From assembly GCA_934457235.1 (NCBI GenBank), contig CAKSHT010000092.1, positions 1 to 8,979 on the forward strand: a DNA stretch of 8,979 bases, read 5' to 3'. The stretch comes from an uncultured Oscillospiraceae bacterium (lineage in GTDB: Bacteria > Bacillota > Clostridia > Oscillospirales > Ruminococcaceae). The notes under the pieces are model-generated. The model worked only from the letters and a program-made list of their open reading frames with translations. It was not told the origin of the DNA and did no database searches. Position 1 is the stretch's first letter. Each line of letters starts with the position of its first letter. Position numbers and translations under genes: made by a program. Positions 5,868 through 8,979 of the stretch are shown here, piece after piece.

Positions 5868-5881
5868 CTGTTCAGTTCTGT

Positions 5882-8521
5882 TTATTCCTCGGTCTTATCC
5901 TCGGAGTTCTCTGTACTCTCATTATCAGAAGTATCCTCGTCATCCGGGGTTACGTCCGGCTCAGCAACTTCAGCAGCGTCCTCGCTGAGGGAAGCCTGTA
6001 CCTCCTCGTCGGAAACCTTTTCGATCTCCTCGGTGCTCTCGCTGTCGTCGTGAGCCGTTCTGGTAAAGGAAGCGACCCTGCTTTCCTCGGACAGGCGCAT
6101 TACGCGTACGCCGGTAGCAGACCTGCCCATAACGCGCATATCGTTAGCACGGAAGCGGATTATTACGCCGTCCGTGCTGATAAGAATAACATCATCGTCC
6201 GGACCCAGCGTACGGATTCCGCACACGAAGCCCTTTTCGTCGCTGACCTTGTAGTTCTTCATACCAAAGCCGCCGCGCCTCTGTAAGCGATAGCTGGATA
6301 CTGCGCATCTTCTGCCCATACCCATATCAGTTACAGTGAGTATAGTAGCGTTATCGTCAAATACCTTTGTCGCGCCGACAACGTAATCATTGTCACGAAG
6401 CTTGATAGCCTTTACGCCGCGAGCCTGTCTGCTGAGCGGACGGCAATCGTTCTCATCAAAGCAGATAGCCGCGCCGTTTCTGGTAGCTGTAAGAATACGG
6501 CAGTCGCCCTCGGTAAGAAATGCGGACGCGATCTCATCGCCCTCAACGAGCGTTATCGCACGCAGTCCTTTTTTGCGGACGTTCTTGTATTCAGAAAGCT
6601 TGGTGCGCTTTACGGTACCATTCTTGGTAACGCAGATAAAGTACTTATTGTCTGCGAAATCGTGGGTCGTCATCATCGCAGCCACTCTCTCGCCCTCGTT
6701 GAGCTGGAGAAGGTTTACGATGTTCATACCACGCGCCTGCTTGCTTCCCTCAGGAATTTCGTAACACTTCAGGCGGTACATGTTGCCCTGGTTTGTGATG
6801 AACAGTATATTTTCGTGGCTTGAAGAGATGAACATATTCTCAACAAAATCCTCATCTCTCTGCTTCATGCCGGAAACGCCCTTGCCGCCGCGCTTCTGAA
6901 TATTATAAAGCTCCACGGGCTGGCGCTTGATGTAGCCGATGTTGGTGTAGGTAACAACGCAGTCTTCCTCTGGGATAAGATCCTCGATATCGACCTCGCC
7001 GCTGACTGGTTCGATTTTCGTACGTCTTGCGTCGTTGTACTTCTTCTTTATTGCGGAAAGCTCGTCGCCGATAACGCGCAGAAGCTTGTTGTGATCTGCG
7101 AGTATCTCCTGCATCTCTTTGATGATTGCGCGCTTTTCCTGGAGTTCGTCTATTACCTTGGACTTTTCCATGCCGGTCAGCGCACCGAGTCTCATCTGGA
7201 TGATAGCGTCTGCCTGCGCCTCCGTAAGGGAATAAGTACCCTTATCAAAAAATCCGGTAGATGAAACGTCAATCTCCTTGAATCGCTCAATAAGGCGCTC
7301 CTTGCCCTCTGGGATAGTCTTACTTGAACGCAGTATCGCGATGACCTCGTCAATGAAGTCTATCGCAATGAGGAAGCCTTCAAGGATATGCTCTCTCTCA
7401 AGAGCCTTGTCAAGGTCGTACTTGGTGCGGCGTGTGATAACGTCTACCTGGAAATCAAGGTAATGCTCCAGGCACTCCTTGAGCGTGAGTATCTTAGGCT
7501 GACCGTTTACCAGAGCCAGCATGATAACACCGACAGTATCCTGTAACTGCGTGAATGAATACAGCTTGTTGAGCACGACATTTGCGTTGGCGTCGCGCTT
7601 CAGTTCGATAACAATACGCATACCGTTGCGGTCGGACTCATCACGTACTACGCTGATACCCTCGATACGCTTGTCGCGTACCAGGTCGCCTATGCTCATC
7701 AGCAGACGCGCCTTGTTGACCATGTAGGGAATCTCGTCGATGATTATGCGGGTGTGGTTGTTCTCCTCAACGATGTTCGCACGACCACGGAGGATGATCT
7801 TGCCGCGTCCTGTGTAGTAAGCAGAGCGGATACCGCTGTAGCCCATGATTATGCCGCCGGTCGGGAAGTCCGGACCCTGTATCTGGGTCATCAGCTCCTC
7901 AATGGAAACATCGGGGTTGTCTATCATGAGCATGAGTGCGTCAATTACCTCGCCGAGATTATGCGGCGGGATATTAGTTGCCATACCGACCGCGATACCG
8001 TTACTTCCGTTCACCAGCAGGTTCGGAAAGCGGGACGGAAGTACTACCGGCTCCTGGAGCTTATCATCGTAGTTTGTTGTGAAATCAACGACCTTTTTGC
8101 CGATATCCTGTGTCATTTCGTTGGATATTCTGGCGAGCCTTGCCTCTGTATAACGGTAAGCCGCCGCGGGGTCGCCGTCCACGGAACCAAAGTTACCGTG
8201 GCCGTCGATAAGCGGATATCTCATAGAGAAATCCTGCGCCAGACGCACCAGCGCGTCATAAACGGAAGCGTCGCCGTGCGGGTGGTATTTACCGAGAACC
8301 TCTCCGACGGTATATGCACACTTTCTGAACGGCTTGTCCGATGTATTGCCAGCCTCGTTCATGGTGTAGATTATACGGCGGTGTACCGGCTTCAGACCAT
8401 CTCTGACATCCGGAAGTGCTCTCGCGGTTATAACTGACATCGAGTAGGTGATGAACGATGTTTTCATCGTTTCCTCAAGGTCAACATTCAAAAGCTTTTC
8501 CAAGCTGAAATCAATATCCAT
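5882..8521 (-). CDS. gyrA: DNA gyrase subunit A
   Basis: GyrA is the DNA-cleaving and wrapping subunit of gyrase, which with GyrB introduces negative supercoils using ATP. The product is 879 residues. The winged-helix/tower region opens with [16 protein letters not shown] (34-49). The active-site [11 protein letters not shown] (119-129) contains the catalytic Y124 next to R123. The C-terminal DNA-wrapping beta-pinwheel starts near 510 and carries the diagnostic GyrA box QKRGGKG (542-548, consensus QRRGGKG), so this is gyrase and not ParC; later blades carry degenerate copies such as QRRGGFG (747-753). The quinolone region reads [10 protein letters not shown] (80-89), with Ala85 where E. coli has Ser83. 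The last 56 residues form an acidic tail with 25 Asp/Glu. A perfect AGGAGG (8526-8531) precedes the ATG. It follows a small membrane protein gene by 32 bases and ends in its own terminator. gyrB is not in the window; it may lie further right. Confidence 0.98.
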   Translation of the reverse strand: MDIDFSLEKLLNVDLEETMKTSFITYSMSVITARALPDVRDGLKPVHRRIIYTMNEAGNTSDKPFRKCAYTVGEVLGKYHPHGDASVYDALVRLAQDFSMRYPLIDGHGNFGSVDGDPAAAYRYTEARLARISNEMTQDIGKKVVDFTTNYDDKLQEPVVLPSRFPNLLVNGSNGIAVGMATNIPPHNLGEVIDALMLMIDNPDVSIEELMTQIQGPDFPTGGIIMGYSGIRSAYYTGRGKIILRGRANIVEENNHTRIIIDEIPYMVNKARLLMSIGDLVRDKRIEGISVVRDESDRNGMRIVIELKRDANANVVLNKLYSFTQLQDTVGVIMLALVNGQPKILTLKECLEHYLDFQVDVITRRTKYDLDKALEREHILEGFLIAIDFIDEVIAILRSSKTIPEGKERLIERFKEIDVSSTGFFDKGTYSLTEAQADAIIQMRLGALTGMEKSKVIDELQEKRAIIKEMQEILADHNKLLRVIGDELSAIKKKYNDARRTKIEPVSGEVDIEDLIPEEDCVVTYTNIGYIKRQPVELYNIQKRGGKGVSGMKQRDEDFVENMFISSSHENILFITNQGNMYRLKCYEIPEGSKQARGMNIVNLLQLNEGERVAAMMTTHDFADNKYFICVTKNGTVKRTKLSEYKNVRKKGLRAITLVEGDEIASAFLTEGDCRILTATRNGAAICFDENDCRPLSRQARGVKAIKLRDNDYVVGATKVFDDNATILTVTDMGMGRRCAVSSYRLQRRGGFGMKNYKVSDEKGFVCGIRTLGPDDDVILISTDGVIIRFRANDMRVMGRSATGVRVMRLSEESRVASFTRTAHDDSESTEEIEKVSDEEVQASLSEDAAEVAEPDVTPDDEDTSDNESTENSEDKTEE

Positions 8522-8553
8522 TGTTCCTCCTGATCTAACGCATCGTCAAGCCG

Positions 8554-8979
8554 TCACTCACCGGAAAGCCGGTTGGTAAGGTAGTCCCTGACCGTGTTCT
8601 CCTGCTCCACCGTAAGACATCTCTTAGGGAAGCAGTATATCTGCTGTCTGTTGAAAGCCAGCAGCAGCGACTCGTCATTCTCAATGAATTCAAGCAGATC
8701 CCTTCCCGGAACAAACGTGGTTTTCAGCGGCGATATCGTTTCATCGTCCGCTTCCTCGTCAATTTTGACGTGTACCTCGTTTTCCTTGGGCTTTACGATC
8801 GTTTCGATCTCTATTCTGTCGTCATAGAAAGTCGCCTGGTAATCCTCAGGATTCATGTCCCTCAGCGCCTCTATAGTCTTTGTGCGGGCGCGTTTCTTGT
8901 CGGTAAGGCTGTACGCCAGTCCGATCCCGCAGAACATCAGCGCCACATACGCGAAGAATGACGTAGGATTCATTATGAT
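8554..8979 (-). CDS. Membrane-anchored protein resembling the YcxB-like family (N-terminus outside the window)
   Basis: I do not recognise a specific function. The reading frame is open to the right edge of the window, giving 141 codons before its stop; the only ATG seen is at 8973, and six bases upstream are too few to judge a ribosome binding site. A hydrophobic helix (FFAYVALMFCGIGLAYSL, residues 6-23 from that ATG) is followed by the basic KKRAR, predicting a cytoplasmic C-terminal domain of about 110 residues. That domain has the alternating pattern of YcxB-like proteins: TFYDDRIEIE, a LLEFIENDESLLLAF stretch, IYCFPKRCLT and a closing helix. Family members usually have a leading segment and two membrane helices, so the true start is probably beyond the edge and this ATG is internal. 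It sits 32 bases before gyrA and is likely co-transcribed with it. The family call is moderate, from pattern only. Confidence 0.6.
   Translation of the reverse strand: MIMNPTSFFAYVALMFCGIGLAYSLTDKKRARTKTIEALRDMNPEDYQATFYDDRIEIETIVKPKENEVHVKIDEEADDETISPLKTTFVPGRDLLEFIENDESLLLAFNRQQIYCFPKRCLTVEQENTVRDYLTNRLSGE

Noticed and set aside
7754..8437. Plus-strand open frame of 227 codons opposite gyrA
   Set aside because: It is the antisense of the conserved GyrA N-terminal domain; no domain or start signal supports it.

Overview
The window is a core, origin-proximal piece of a Firmicutes chromosome. The protein families, the strong AGGAGG-type ribosome binding sites, the presence of a Noc protein beside ParB, and parS sites of the TGTTCCACGTGGAACA type all point to Clostridia. 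A Ruminococcus-like member of the Oscillospiraceae is my best guess, from protein flavour only. Every gene lies on the minus strand, so the transcription order runs from the right edge of the window to the left. I see no insertion sequence, prophage, CRISPR array, tRNA or rRNA gene.

Layout in transcription order. (1) 8979-8554: the C-terminal part of a small membrane-anchored protein resembling the YcxB-like family, open at the window edge. (2) 8521-5882: gyrA, DNA gyrase subunit A, only 32 bases downstream and probably in the same transcript, ending in a clear intrinsic terminator (5833-5867). (3) A short gap holding one parS site (5814-5829). (4) 5778-3892 mnmG and 3899-3192 rsmG, which overlap and form one operon; a terminator hairpin is built into the last codons of rsmG. 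(5) 3065-2220: noc, a ParB paralogue with its own extended -10 promoter. (6) 2220-2024: an intergenic region with three parS sites and the parA promoter. (7) 2023-1226 parA (soj) and 1236-388 parB (spo0J), overlapping. (8) 340 to the left edge: the first 113 residues of serS (seryl-tRNA synthetase), 47 bases after parB and probably in the same transcript.

How the genes work together. ParB loads onto parS and with ParA segregates and organises the origin region; Noc is the paralogue that couples the nucleoid to division-site selection; gyrase sets supercoiling; MnmG modifies the tRNA wobble uridine and RsmG methylates 16S rRNA. The two ParB-type proteins carry different specificity residues: R143/S149/T154/G171 in ParB, and Q141/K147/K152/R169 in the other, which is the Noc signature.

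The most informative signals are non-coding. Four near-palindromic parS sites occur within 3.7 kb, three of them packed between noc and parA beside the parA promoter. One parS is followed by a T-run and may double as the noc terminator, and a GTCGA element sits next to three of the four sites. In proteins, the notable points are alanine at the GyrA quinolone-contact position and a strongly acidic GyrA tail. I did not find an undescribed multi-gene system here.
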